Shown here piece after piece: positions 34,507 through 42,216 of a stretch of 64,000 nt of DNA. The stretch comes from Micavibrio aeruginosavorus ARL-13 (GTDB taxonomy: Bacteria > Pseudomonadota > Alphaproteobacteria > Micavibrionales > Micavibrionaceae): positions 2,294,001 through 2,358,000 of the forward strand of contig NC_016026.1 of the NCBI RefSeq assembly GCF_000226315.1, read 5' to 3'. How positions within the stretch are numbered: the stretch's first letter is position 1; each line of letters begins with the position of its first letter. The position numbers were made by a program, and so were the translations under genes. Under the pieces are notes generated by a model that made no database searches, was not told the origin of the DNA, and saw only the letters and a list, made by a program, of their open reading frames with translations.

Positions 34507-35676
34507 ATGGACCGCGTTATTATTTTCGACACGACCTTGCGCGACGGCGAACAATCCCCGGGTTGTTCCATGAACCATGATGAAAAACTGCGCATGGCCG
34601 CATTGCTGGATCAGATGGGCGTGGACGTGATCGAAGCCGGTTTCCCGATTGCCAGCAAGGGTGATTGGGAAGCGGTGAAGGCGATTGCCGGAACGGTCAA
34701 AAACGCGACCGTGGCGGGATTGTGCCGCGCCAAGCGCGGTGACATCGAATCCGCCGCCGAAGCGTTGGCCCCGGCGAAAAGCCGCCGCATCCATACCTTC
34801 CTGTCCACATCACCGCTGCACATGAAACATAAATTGCAGATGGAGCCGGAAGCGGTTCTGGATGCCATTCGCGACAGCGTCACGCTGGCCCGCCAATTCA
34901 CCGACGATGTTGAATGGTCCGCCGAAGATGGCAGCCGCACCGAAAATGATTTCCTGTGCCGCGCCGTTGAAACGGCCATTGCCGCTGGTGCCACCACCAT
35001 CAACATTCCCGACACGGTGGGCTATGCCCTGCCCGCAGATTATGCGGCGAAATTTACATTGCTGCTGAACAAGGTGCCGAATATCGACAAGGCGATCTTG
35101 TCCGTTCACTGCCACAACGATCTGGGGCTGGCGGTTGCCAACTCACTCGCCGGTGTGATGGCGGGCGCGCGCCAGATTGAATGCACGATCAACGGCATCG
35201 GCGAACGCGCCGGCAATGCCGCATTGGAAGAAATCGTGATGGCCATGCGCACACGCGCCGATTCATTGCCGTATAAGAACAATATCGATACGACGATGAT
35301 TACCAAGCTGTCGCACGCCTTGTCCGACATCACCGGATTTTCGGTACAGCCGAACAAGGCGATTGTCGGCGCCAATGCGTTCGCGCATGAAAGCGGCATC
35401 CATCAGGACGGCATGCTGAAAAACGCGCAGACCTATGAAATCATGACGCCGGAATCCGTGGGCTTGAATAAATCGGAACTGGTGCTGGGCAAACATTCCG
35501 GCCGCCATGCGTTCCGCGCCCGGCTGGAACAGCTGGGCTTCGATCTGGGCGACAACGCGTTGCAGGACGCGTTCGTGCGCTTCAAGGATCTGGCCGACCA
35601 GAAGAAAAGCGTGAATGATGATGACCTGATCGCGCTGGTGGGTCCGGATGCACCCCGGGTCGAAGTCGGCCCGTAA
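34507..35676 (+). CDS. leuA: 2-isopropylmalate synthase lacking the C-terminal regulatory domain
   Basis: Catalyses acetyl-CoA plus 2-oxoisovalerate to 2-isopropylmalate, first step of leucine synthesis. The TIM barrel is intact: [13 protein letters not shown], metal-binding His pair in [11 protein letters not shown], and [14 protein letters not shown]. The protein stops after the linker ([12 protein letters not shown]) at 389 residues; full LeuA has about 510, the missing part being the leucine-binding LeuA dimer domain. A strong terminator follows at once, so this is a stable short form and not an edge effect. Homocitrate or citramalate synthase activity is an alternative. Start at 34507 has AAGGA eight bases upstream; ATG 34498 is possible. 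Confidence 0.85.
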   Translation: MDRVIIFDTTLRDGEQSPGCSMNHDEKLRMAALLDQMGVDVIEAGFPIASKGDWEAVKAIAGTVKNATVAGLCRAKRGDIESAAEALAPAKSRRIHTFLSTSPLHMKHKLQMEPEAVLDAIRDSVTLARQFTDDVEWSAEDGSRTENDFLCRAVETAIAAGATTINIPDTVGYALPADYAAKFTLLLNKVPNIDKAILSVHCHNDLGLAVANSLAGVMAGARQIECTINGIGERAGNAALEEIVMAMRTRADSLPYKNNIDTTMITKLSHALSDITGFSVQPNKAIVGANAFAHESGIHQDGMLKNAQTYEIMTPESVGLNKSELVLGKHSGRHAFRARLEQLGFDLGDNALQDAFVRFKDLADQKKSVNDDDLIALVGPDAPRVEVGP

Positions 35677-35707
35677 GGGTATATTCAAAAGCGCTAAAGA
35701 AAAAACA

Positions 35708-35737
35708 GCCGCCCCGGACGGGGGCGGCGTTTCTTTT
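35708..35737 (+). terminator. Terminator of the short leuA
   Basis: GCCGCCCC (35708-35715) with GGGGGCGGC (35720-35728), followed by GTTTCTTTTT. Preceded by an A-run. Confidence 0.88.
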
Positions 35738-35846
35738 TAGATCTCCCGTTTACGGAAGTTTTTTTCCCTGTTCAATTTGTCTCGCCGGTTAAGGCCTAAT
35801 AAAGTTACAATTAAGACGGATGGATTGTCAAAAAATTGCGCGGAAC

Positions 35847-35855
35847 TTATCCACA
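35847..35855 (+). promoter_or_regulatory. Perfect DnaA box upstream of aat
   Basis: TTATCCACA, the exact consensus nonamer, 38 bases before the aat ATG in an A/T-rich stretch. A single box could be chance; it is recorded because a second perfect box lies upstream of nrdA. Confidence 0.5.
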
Positions 35856-35892
35856 GAAAGCGTGCACATTATGGAATGTATCGGTTGATAGA

Positions 35893-36570
35893 ATGAGCGC
35901 AAACCCACCCATCACCATACAGGATGTTTTGACCGCCTATGCCATGGGCCTGTTCCCCATGGCCGAACGGGCGGATGAACAGGCCTTTTACTGGTATGAC
36001 CCGCCCTTGCGCGGGCAGATGGATATTGTCGGCCTGCATGTTCCGCGCTCGTTGAAAAAATTCGTTTTGAAATCCCCGTTCACCATCACGGTGGATCAGG
36101 ATTTCCCGGGCGTGATGGCCGGGTGTGCGGCACGCACCGATGACCGACCACAAACATGGATCAATGACGGCATCCGCACTTTGTTCACCGACTTGTACCG
36201 CGCGGGATTTGCCCATTCGGTGGAGGTGCGGGATGCGGGCGGTGCCTTGGTCGGCGGCCTTTACGGCCTGGCGATTGGCGCGGCGTTTTTTGGTGAAAGC
36301 ATGTTTTCGCGCGAATCCGGGGCCAGCAAAACCGCCCTGATCCATCTGTGCGCGCGGCTGTGGCGCGGGGGCTTTACCCTGCTGGACACCCAGTATTTGA
36401 ACCCGCATCTGGAACAATTCGGGGCCTATGAAATCCCCCGCGACCAGTATCTGGCCCGCCTGCATCAGGCCATCCCCCGCCCGGCAGATTTCAATTTGCG
36501 CCGGAATCCCGGGTTAAGCGAGGACCAGCTGGTCCGTGAGTGGTTCGCAATGCGCGCAACAAATCAGTGA
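35893..36570 (+). CDS. aat: Leucyl/phenylalanyl-tRNA--protein transferase
   Basis: Adds Leu or Phe to N-terminal Arg or Lys of proteins, creating N-degrons read by ClpS and degraded by ClpAP. The 225-residue protein has YAMGLFPMAE, WYDPPLRGQ, the FGESMFSRESGASKTAL core and LLDTQYLNPHLEQFGA. ClpS and ClpA are encoded in this window, so the whole N-end rule branch is present. The start at 35893 gives the family N-terminus. Confidence 0.96.
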   Translation: MSANPPITIQDVLTAYAMGLFPMAERADEQAFYWYDPPLRGQMDIVGLHVPRSLKKFVLKSPFTITVDQDFPGVMAGCAARTDDRPQTWINDGIRTLFTDLYRAGFAHSVEVRDAGGALVGGLYGLAIGAAFFGESMFSRESGASKTALIHLCARLWRGGFTLLDTQYLNPHLEQFGAYEIPRDQYLARLHQAIPRPADFNLRRNPGLSEDQLVREWFAMRATNQ

Positions 36571-36665
36571 CTTGCCTGATATTTCCCATAAAAATTGACA
36601 CTTCGTTAAGGATTTGATAGGCTGAGGTCAACTCAAAGACATCATTATTGTCGAGGACCGTGCCG

Positions 36666-37187
36666 ATGAATCGTGACGTATTACACAACGAAGCATCCAC
36701 CCAAAGCCTGAAAGGGGCGTGGACCCGGCATGCGACCGTCGATGGGGCCGTTGTGGGTGGAATGAGGGGCACCACCCTGTCGCGCGATGCGTTCAAGGCG
36801 CAAACCCGTTTCCTGCCCGTCTTCGCCACTGCGGCCGACCCGCACAACACCCCCCGTTACGTCGTCATGGCCGCCCGCCAATGGCAGGGCGAACACGCCG
36901 ATGGCACGATCCGCACCCATGCGGTGGCGGATGTCCATGTTCTGGACCAGCCACATATTGACCGCCTGTTGACCCGCAAGCACATCACGCAGAACCAGAT
37001 TTTTGACCGCGTGGGTGATGCAACACGCGCCGCCAAAGCCCAAAACGAATCCACCTTTGAAACCTGCGCCCGCGATTATACACAGGGCAGACACGCCGGG
37101 ATCAAAGCCTGGCGTTTGGTACAACAGGGTGATGCGGCAACGCCGTCCCCCGCACAACACCCCACGACCAAATCGCGCGCGTTTTAA
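36666..37187 (+). CDS. Uncharacterised protein
   Basis: A 173-residue basic protein that I do not recognise. It has no signal or membrane helix. It may be a small globular domain (about residues 20-115, including RFLPVFATAADPHNTPRYVV) followed by a helical, then disordered tail ending in PTTKSRAF. The start at 36666 has GAGGA eight bases upstream. A reading frame of similar size on the other strand (36681-37214) lacks a ribosome binding site and is less likely. Function unknown. Confidence 0.65.
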   Translation: MNRDVLHNEASTQSLKGAWTRHATVDGAVVGGMRGTTLSRDAFKAQTRFLPVFATAADPHNTPRYVVMAARQWQGEHADGTIRTHAVADVHVLDQPHIDRLLTRKHITQNQIFDRVGDATRAAKAQNESTFETCARDYTQGRHAGIKAWRLVQQGDAATPSPAQHPTTKSRAF

Positions 37188-37199
37188 TACAATAAATAA

Positions 37200-37262
37200 C
37201 AACACGACGACCACGACGGATGCGACGATTATCGCGCAGACCTCGTCGTAGTCGTTGTGTTG
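37200..37262. repeat. Long imperfect inverted repeat between converging genes
   Basis: Arms of 19 bases (CAACACGACGACCACGACG at 37200-37218; CGTCGTAGTCGTTGTGTTG at 37244-37262), two mismatches, 25-base loop. Little T-tract, so it is not a classic intrinsic terminator, but its place between two converging genes suggests a transcription-end function. Confidence 0.6.
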
Positions 37263-37265
37263 AAA

Positions 37266-37817
37266 TTATTCCGCTGACGGCGGGGGTTCCTCGACGGGAA
37301 TATCCGTGTCGGCCGCAGGTGTATCCGACGCGACAGGGGCTGCCGGAGCATCCGTTGCTGCCGCACCTTCAGGCGCGGCGGAAGCGTCCGCAGGATCCGG
37401 CGCAGGTGGCTCTTCCCCGGTTTTATGGGTCAGGCAATCCAAAACCCACACATCATAAATCGGGTGATCCATTGGCGACAAAGCCGGGGATGACGCAAAC
37501 ATCCAGCCACTGAAAATCCATTGCGATTCTTCGGCCTTCGGCGTCAATTCCCACACCTGCAAGAAGGCGGCGGATTCCGGCGTTTCGATCGGCGGTGCTT
37601 TGCGGCAGGCCTGAATTTTAATGTAGAGCGTACCGAATTTAACAGTCGATCCGACATTCGCCTCGAATGTCATTGTGCGCGCCGTCACCTTGTCCAGCGA
37701 TTGCAGCTTCACGACGGGGAAGTCGTCCATCGCGGCGCGCGCAGGAAGGGCAAACCCAAAAGCGCACAGCGCCAGAAGCGTCGATACGACCGGGCGGACG
37801 CGCTTACGGATGCGCAT
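37266..37817 (-). CDS. DUF2155 domain-containing exported protein
   Basis: A 183-residue protein with signal peptide (RPVVSTLLALCAFGFALPARA). The DUF2155 core is LQSLDKVTARTMTFEANVGS, FGTLYIKIQACRKAPPIETP and WIFSGWMFASSPALSPMDHP, followed by YDVWVLDC. A Pro/Ala-rich acidic tail of some 60 residues ends the protein. The family is alphaproteobacterial and of unknown function. It overlaps the mlaD stop by 14 bases (start 37817; 37835 also possible), so they are co-translated. Confidence 0.92.
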   Translation of the reverse strand: MRIRKRVRPVVSTLLALCAFGFALPARAAMDDFPVVKLQSLDKVTARTMTFEANVGSTVKFGTLYIKIQACRKAPPIETPESAAFLQVWELTPKAEESQWIFSGWMFASSPALSPMDHPIYDVWVLDCLTHKTGEEPPAPDPADASAAPEGAAATDAPAAPVASDTPAADTDIPVEEPPPSAE

Positions 37818-38298
37818 CAGCCGATTCCGCACCATTGCCATTCTGATCTTTCGGCGCGCCCTGCATGCTGAAGATAAACTTGCCGAGCAATTGCTCGAGG
37901 TTTTGCGGAGCCTGGGTATAGGAAATACGGTCGCCGTTTTTCATCATGTCTTCGGACGAACCCGGCTCCAGCGACAGGTAGCGGCCACCCATCAAACTCT
38001 CGCTGCTGATCAAAGCGGCGCTGTCGTCCGGGACTTTCACGGACGGATCAACCGACATGCTGACCTTGGCCAGATAGGTTTCCGGGTCCAGCTCGACCGC
38101 GGATACGGTGCCGACTTTCACACCGCTGATCTGCACATCGTCGCCCGCACGCAGGCCACCGACGGAGGAAAAATTCGCGCTGATTGTATAGCCGCTGACA
38201 TCACCGACATTCGCGGCGCTGTAGCTGAAAATCAAAAATACGGCGGCGACCAGCAAAACAACCGCGCCCAAAACCGTTTCAATCAGACTGTGTTTCAT
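37804..38298 (-). CDS. mlaD: MCE-family lipid-binding subunit MlaD
   Basis: Periplasmic substrate-binding subunit of the Mla lipid transporter, anchored by an N-terminal helix (LIETVLGAVVLLVAAVFLIF). The MCE domain shows ISANFSSVGGLRAGDDVQIS, GVKVGTVSAVELDP and the LMGGRYLSLEPGSSEDMM segment. The 164-residue length is normal. mlaE and mlaF are 24 kb away at 12777-14443, so the transporter is encoded at two sites, as is common in Alphaproteobacteria. Confidence 0.95.
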   Translation of the reverse strand: MKHSLIETVLGAVVLLVAAVFLIFSYSAANVGDVSGYTISANFSSVGGLRAGDDVQISGVKVGTVSAVELDPETYLAKVSMSVDPSVKVPDDSAALISSESLMGGRYLSLEPGSSEDMMKNGDRISYTQAPQNLEQLLGKFIFSMQGAPKDQNGNGAESADAHP

Positions 38299-38334
38299 TC
38301 TCTTAATTCACCCAAAAACGCGGTTTAAATTATA

Positions 38335-38742
38335 CTATTGCGGCGGTGTCCAGGATTCGTAATCACCTGTTGCTGCATCACGCTGACCACCGGACAGAAC
38401 ATGCCCCGGCGGACGATACGCCAGATTGGTGCCGGTCATGTTCGGCATATGCGGTTTCTGCCACGGACGACGGAACGATTCCGCGTTTGACGCCGGGACC
38501 ACATCGGTTTGATGGTGCAGCCAGCCATGCCATTCCGGCGGAACGTTCGATGCTTCGGGCACACCCTTGTACATCACCCAGCGGCGATCCAGCTTGTACC
38601 CCGGACGGGCCTTGGCGCTGTAATATCGGTTGCCATAGACGTCGCGGCCCACACTGCGCGCCCCGCTCAGCAATGTAACGAAACCAATATGCGCGGGTGA
38701 CAGGCACCCCAGCATCTGACCGATTGCACGAAACAATCCCAT
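38335..38742 (-). CDS. NDUFA12-family complex I accessory subunit
   Basis: A 135-residue homologue of the mitochondrial 17.2-kDa subunit NDUFA12/B17.2, found in alphaproteobacterial NADH:quinone oxidoreductase. Typical segments are GNRYYSAKARPGYKLDRRWV, PPEWHGWLHHQTD and WQKPHMPNMTGTNLAYRPPG. Start at 38742 is preceded by GGA; ATG 38748 is equally likely. mlaD follows 37 bases downstream; this NDUFA12-mlaD-DUF2155 order is a recurring alphaproteobacterial arrangement. No other complex I gene is here. Confidence 0.94.
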   Translation of the reverse strand: MGLFRAIGQMLGCLSPAHIGFVTLLSGARSVGRDVYGNRYYSAKARPGYKLDRRWVMYKGVPEASNVPPEWHGWLHHQTDVVPASNAESFRRPWQKPHMPNMTGTNLAYRPPGHVLSGGQRDAATGDYESWTPPQ

Positions 38743-38935
38743 GGACATCCATCCCGTCTTTTGAAGGAAAAAAGGAGCGTTCCCGCCCCGCCTCAAAGCC
38801 CCCCATGGATGCCGCAAAAGCCCATGAAAATCAAGCCTTTTGTCGGGGAAAGACGCAGGGCGCGCCCCGTCTGTTCCCGCCATCCCGGACCTGACCCGTG
38901 ATCCGGAGCAACACGCGCTAACCCATCCCGGTCCT

Positions 38936-38961
38936 CGGGATCCCCACTGTCACGGGGATGA
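38936..38961. repeat. Degenerate REP-like palindrome
   Basis: ATCCCC and GGGGAT arms around ACTGTCAC, preceded by TCGGG; a second, weaker ATCCCGG.../...GGATC segment lies just upstream (38881-38905). It appears related to the other three palindromic elements. The 246-base gap here holds nothing else that I can name. Confidence 0.5.
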
Positions 38962-38988
38962 CAAAGGGATGTGCGATAATATGAAAAT

Positions 38989-39891
38989 CTAATCCGCGAC
39001 TTTCCCGGACAGGCCCTGCCACATCCGCACCATGTCCTGAGCCTGGTCGTGTTGGAGCTGTTCATAGGCGACGGAGCGTTGGGCTATGGGCTTGGCCACT
39101 TCGCCCTTGATCCGGTCCTCATCATCCCCGCCCATCATCGCCGCAATTTCAGCATGGGTCAGGGCATAGCAGACCTTCTCAATCCCGGCGCGAATGACCA
39201 GCGCCTGTCCCAGCATCGTGGGTTCGGAACTGCAATACAGGGTACAGCCCTTTAATTCGGTGCGGCCCAATTTTTCCGTGGCCCGGCGAATGGCCAGCAC
39301 CTCGGCATGGGCGGTGGGGTCGCAACGGGAGGTCACGCTGTTCACACCCTCGCCAATAATATGCCCATCAGCATCGGCCACAACCGCCCCGAACGGCCCG
39401 CCCAGACGCGACCGCGCGTTCTGGTGCGCCAGCGCAATGGCCCGCGCCATCAATTGATCGGGAGAATAGCCACGTTCAACACGGTGGGCACCGATGGCAT
39501 CCGGATTTTTGCCGTGCGACCGCAAGACACGGCGCACCACTTCGACCAGACGGTTGGGTTCGACGGGTTTACGCAGAACTTGCTTGATTTCATAACGACT
39601 GATTTCCAGCAGCAGATCGGTGCTGGGTTCATCCGTAATCATAATGATACCGAATGTGTGACCCTTGACCTGACAATGACGGGCGAAATCGAAGCCGGTT
39701 TTGGGCTGCATCGCCTGATCGACAATGGCGATGTCGATATTGCGTGTATCGGCAATGCGCGCCGCGGCCCCGCCATCGGCGGCGGTGACAACCTCATACC
39801 CGTTCATATACAGAAGCCCCGCGAGGTGATCGCGGTCGTCTTCGTTTTGTTCGGCAATCAAGACCTGAAGATTGTTGGAAACGCGGCTCAT
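38989..39891 (-). CDS. Response-regulator receiver domain fused to a guanine-deaminase-like domain lacking its zinc cysteines
   Basis: A 300-residue fusion. Residues 1-125 form a receiver domain with the phospho-acceptor D58 (DIAIVDQAM), T86 and K108 (LRKPVEPN). Residues 143-290 follow the guanine deaminase pattern: GGPFGAVVADADGHIIGEG, DPTAHAEVLAIRRA (zinc His H195, catalytic Glu E197) and KPIAQRSVAYEQL. The second zinc motif, EPCPMC in active enzymes, reads EPTMLG at 223-228, so both zinc cysteines are lost. It is probably catalytically inactive and may act as a phosphorylation-controlled binding domain; this is inference. Start at 39891 follows CAGGTG; a GTG at 39900 is possible. No histidine kinase is adjacent. 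Confidence 0.88.
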   Translation of the reverse strand: MSRVSNNLQVLIAEQNEDDRDHLAGLLYMNGYEVVTAADGGAAARIADTRNIDIAIVDQAMQPKTGFDFARHCQVKGHTFGIIMITDEPSTDLLLEISRYEIKQVLRKPVEPNRLVEVVRRVLRSHGKNPDAIGAHRVERGYSPDQLMARAIALAHQNARSRLGGPFGAVVADADGHIIGEGVNSVTSRCDPTAHAEVLAIRRATEKLGRTELKGCTLYCSSEPTMLGQALVIRAGIEKVCYALTHAEIAAMMGGDDEDRIKGEVAKPIAQRSVAYEQLQHDQAQDMVRMWQGLSGKVAD

Positions 39892-40040
39892 GAGAAACAC
39901 CTGAAAAAATTAGCGAGAAAAAGTGTAGTCCTTTTTATTTATTTGAAAAGCCTTGTTGAAACAGAAAGTCTCGGGTACCCTTTTTATAACAATGACGCAC
40001 CCATCTTATAAAAAACCGGGGCGTAAACAGGGAGAAGTAC

Positions 40041-40943
40041 ATGCTAGAAGACCGCAAGGGCGCACACAGCGCCTTCGATGCCGTTGCCGGAAACGATAAT
40101 CAATCCTCGGCCCCGGCCCCTACCACAGCGCCAGCCACACGCACCGCCTCGGCCCCCCTACCCACACCGCCCAATTATTTTAATCAGGTCGTATCCGCCG
40201 CGCCGCAGGAGCGTATCTTGATTTTGGAGGGGCCAATCACACAGGAACTGGCCATCACGCTGCGCCTGCATCTGCTGCGCATGGAAGCCGCCAGCCCGGA
40301 TGAGCCGATCACCATTATGATCAATTCGGGTGGTGGCTTGGTCACCGCCGGCATGGCAATTTATGACACAATTCAATCGCTGGAATGCCCGGTAAACACT
40401 TATGTCACCGGCATGGCTGCGTCCATGGCTTCCATCCTGTTGGTTGCGGGTACGCCCGGTGAGCGTCGCGCTGCGCCGAATGCCCGTATTATGATCCACC
40501 AGCCGTCTGGGGGATCACAGGGCAACGCCACGGAAATGGGCATCAGCCAGAACGAAATCGAACACACCTATCGCCGCATGGCCTGGGTGTACGCCGCCCA
40601 TGCGTTTGACGCGGCGAAAAGCCCGGCTTTTGACAAAAAAGTCGCGGACAAGATGGCCGATCTGCAAAAAACCGCCCCCACATCCGGTGGCACATGGACG
40701 CCGGATACATTGAAAATGACGGCGCTGGCGCATTTGTATCACGCCGTGATGAAGCAGGATTATTTCCTGTACGCCGAAGAAGCCAAGGATATGGGCCTGA
40801 TCGACAAGATCGAATATCCGGATATGAACATCAAACCCACAATGGACCCGAAACGCGCCAAGATATTACACCGCATTGCCGAGGCCGAACGTCTGGCCAA
40901 CAAGCATCACCGCGACAACCGCCCGGAACCGAGCGCGTTTTAA
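40041..40943 (+). CDS. Divergent ClpP-family serine protease
   Basis: A 300-residue ClpP homologue. The catalytic triad is intact: S128 (GMAASMASILL), H153 (ARIMIHQPSG), D240 (MKQDYFLYAEEA). Two parts are unusual: 45 N-terminal Ala/Pro-rich residues that look disordered, and a long insertion of 40 or so residues (about 190-233, KSPAFDKKVADKMADLQK and on) before the Asp strand. Usual ClpP has about 200 residues. It may work with one of the two ClpA proteins encoded 4-9 kb away. A second, ordinary clpP probably exists outside the window. GGGAG precedes the ATG; a terminator follows. Confidence 0.85.
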   Translation: MLEDRKGAHSAFDAVAGNDNQSSAPAPTTAPATRTASAPLPTPPNYFNQVVSAAPQERILILEGPITQELAITLRLHLLRMEAASPDEPITIMINSGGGLVTAGMAIYDTIQSLECPVNTYVTGMAASMASILLVAGTPGERRAAPNARIMIHQPSGGSQGNATEMGISQNEIEHTYRRMAWVYAAHAFDAAKSPAFDKKVADKMADLQKTAPTSGGTWTPDTLKMTALAHLYHAVMKQDYFLYAEEAKDMGLIDKIEYPDMNIKPTMDPKRAKILHRIAEAERLANKHHRDNRPEPSAF

Positions 40944-40970
40944 ATCGCCGTTCAAACAAACACCCCAACG

Positions 40971-41008
40971 AAAAAACGCCGCCCGCATCAAACCGGGTGG
41001 CGTTTTTT
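40971..41008. terminator. Bidirectional terminator after the clpP-like gene
   Basis: AAAAAACGCC-GCCCG-CATCAAA-CCGGGT-GGCGTTTTTT, stem with one bulge. It also fits the end of the minus-strand gene at 41025. Confidence 0.88.
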
Positions 41009-41024
41009 ATCGTCTCATTTGAAA

Positions 41025-41468
41025 TCAGGCACGGCTGAACACGCTGTGCAGCATGCCGTACCACACCGCCGCCATCCAGAAGAGCAGGAACAATCCCGCC
41101 TGCACAAAAATCGAACTGGCCATCGGGATCAGGAACGGCACCACCACCATGGCCAGACACAAGCCCCGGGCACAATGCTTGAAATCGGCCGCAAAGAAAC
41201 GGATTTGCGCCAAAAAAGCGCCCCACAATTGAAACGCCAGAACCGTGCAGAATCCGTATAAAATCAAACCCGGATCGGACACGGACACCAGAAACCCGCG
41301 CATGATCAGCGGTGCGATACACAGTAAAACAATACAAACAAACGCCAGAACAAGTGTCACCAGATGCGATGTGATATCGATCGGTGCGCGGCCGCCCTGA
41401 TACCGCCCGGACGCGGACAGCGGCACGACATTTTCCGGCGCCGATTGTGTATGTGAAATCCCAGCCAT
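41025..41468 (-). CDS. Small membrane protein resembling the end of the DUF2157 protein
   Basis: A 147-residue protein with about four membrane helices. Its last 50 residues (LCLAMVVVPFLIPMASSIFV then FWMAAVWYGMLHSVFSRA) line up by eye with the DUF2157 gene at 42213 (PFLIPSPDSSFMAGLTFIAF and WIGAGWYGHLTGAMR). This suggests a partial duplication or a separate small family member. Start at 41468 has GGGGGA about ten bases upstream; the frame extends to 41507. It follows the GDYXXLXY gene after 166 bases on the same strand. Function unknown. Confidence 0.7.
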   Translation of the reverse strand: MAGISHTQSAPENVVPLSASGRYQGGRAPIDITSHLVTLVLAFVCIVLLCIAPLIMRGFLVSVSDPGLILYGFCTVLAFQLWGAFLAQIRFFAADFKHCARGLCLAMVVVPFLIPMASSIFVQAGLFLLFWMAAVWYGMLHSVFSRA

Positions 41469-41634
41469 GAGTAAAAATCCCCCCACAGGACAAGCATGAA
41501 GGACCACGCAGCGTGCGTGCCATTATAATTTTTTGAAATTCAGGACAGTCAGAAGAAAAATGGGAAAAAAGAAACGCGCAACACGGGAATGATTCTACCC
41601 CGAATTGCGCGTTCTGAATATAGCGTTTAAAAAA

Positions 41635-42216
41635 TTATTCCTGTAACCCGTCCGTGCCGCGATGTTGGCGCAGGTAATCGCGCAGCGGCATGCCATCCAG
41701 CGACAATCCCCGGATCACAGGCGCGCCGAACGCCCCCGGCACCGCGATTTCCATCATGAAACGATCCGGTTCGGACACGACCAGCCGGTCCAGATCGGCC
41801 GCAAATTCCTCCGGGATGAAGTATTTTTGCGGCCCCGTGGCGGACGACGCGGGAATGCGGCTTTGGCACAAACGATCCGCATCCGGCGCATCACATTGCA
41901 GGCGCGTCACATTCATAAAAGTCTGATTGCCGTTCAGGCACAGGCAGCAATTGGGATCATTATCCGCGCACGCAGCATCCACGCCCGCATCCGCCTCCAT
42001 CCAGTCATAACGAAACTGGATATACCGGCCATGCAGGAGATCCCGTGGATCGTATCCCGCGATCTTCACGGTCCAGACCGGACCCGCCGTCTGGTCGGTC
42101 GCCGCCTTGACCCACAGTAATCCGGGCACCAGCAACGGCAACACCAGCACCGCCAGCATGATTATTTTGCGCATGGGTTCGGAAATTTTATCGCAACAGG
42201 CACAAAAACCGATCAT
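41635..42216 (-). CDS. GDYXXLXY-domain protein
   Basis: A 193-residue protein with one N-terminal membrane helix (IIMLAVLVLPLLVPGLLWV). The family motif region is YDPRDLLHGRYIQFRYDW (about residues 54-71), a variant of GDY-x2-L-x-Y. Between residues 80 and 120 it has six or seven cysteines (ACADNDPNCCLCLNG, RLQCDAP, RLCQSR), more than I expect for the family. The ATG overlaps the DUF2157 stop (ATGA), so the pair is translationally coupled. The two families often occur together in other bacteria; function unknown. Confidence 0.88.
   Translation of the reverse strand: MIGFCACCDKISEPMRKIIMLAVLVLPLLVPGLLWVKAATDQTAGPVWTVKIAGYDPRDLLHGRYIQFRYDWMEADAGVDAACADNDPNCCLCLNGNQTFMNVTRLQCDAPDADRLCQSRIPASSATGPQKYFIPEEFAADLDRLVVSEPDRFMMEIAVPGAFGAPVIRGLSLDGMPLRDYLRQHRGTDGLQE

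Noticed and set aside
35847-35855. Considered as part of a replication origin
   Set aside because: A single DnaA box with no further boxes close by; no dnaA, dnaN or parAB genes next to it.
36681-37214. 177-codon minus-strand frame opposite the gene at 36666
   Set aside because: No ribosome binding site; it is a mirror of the plus-strand gene, which has GAGGA well placed before its ATG.
37200-37262. Considered as an insertion-sequence end or attachment site
   Set aside because: No transposase or integrase is nearby and no direct repeats flank it; a transcription-end hairpin is simpler.
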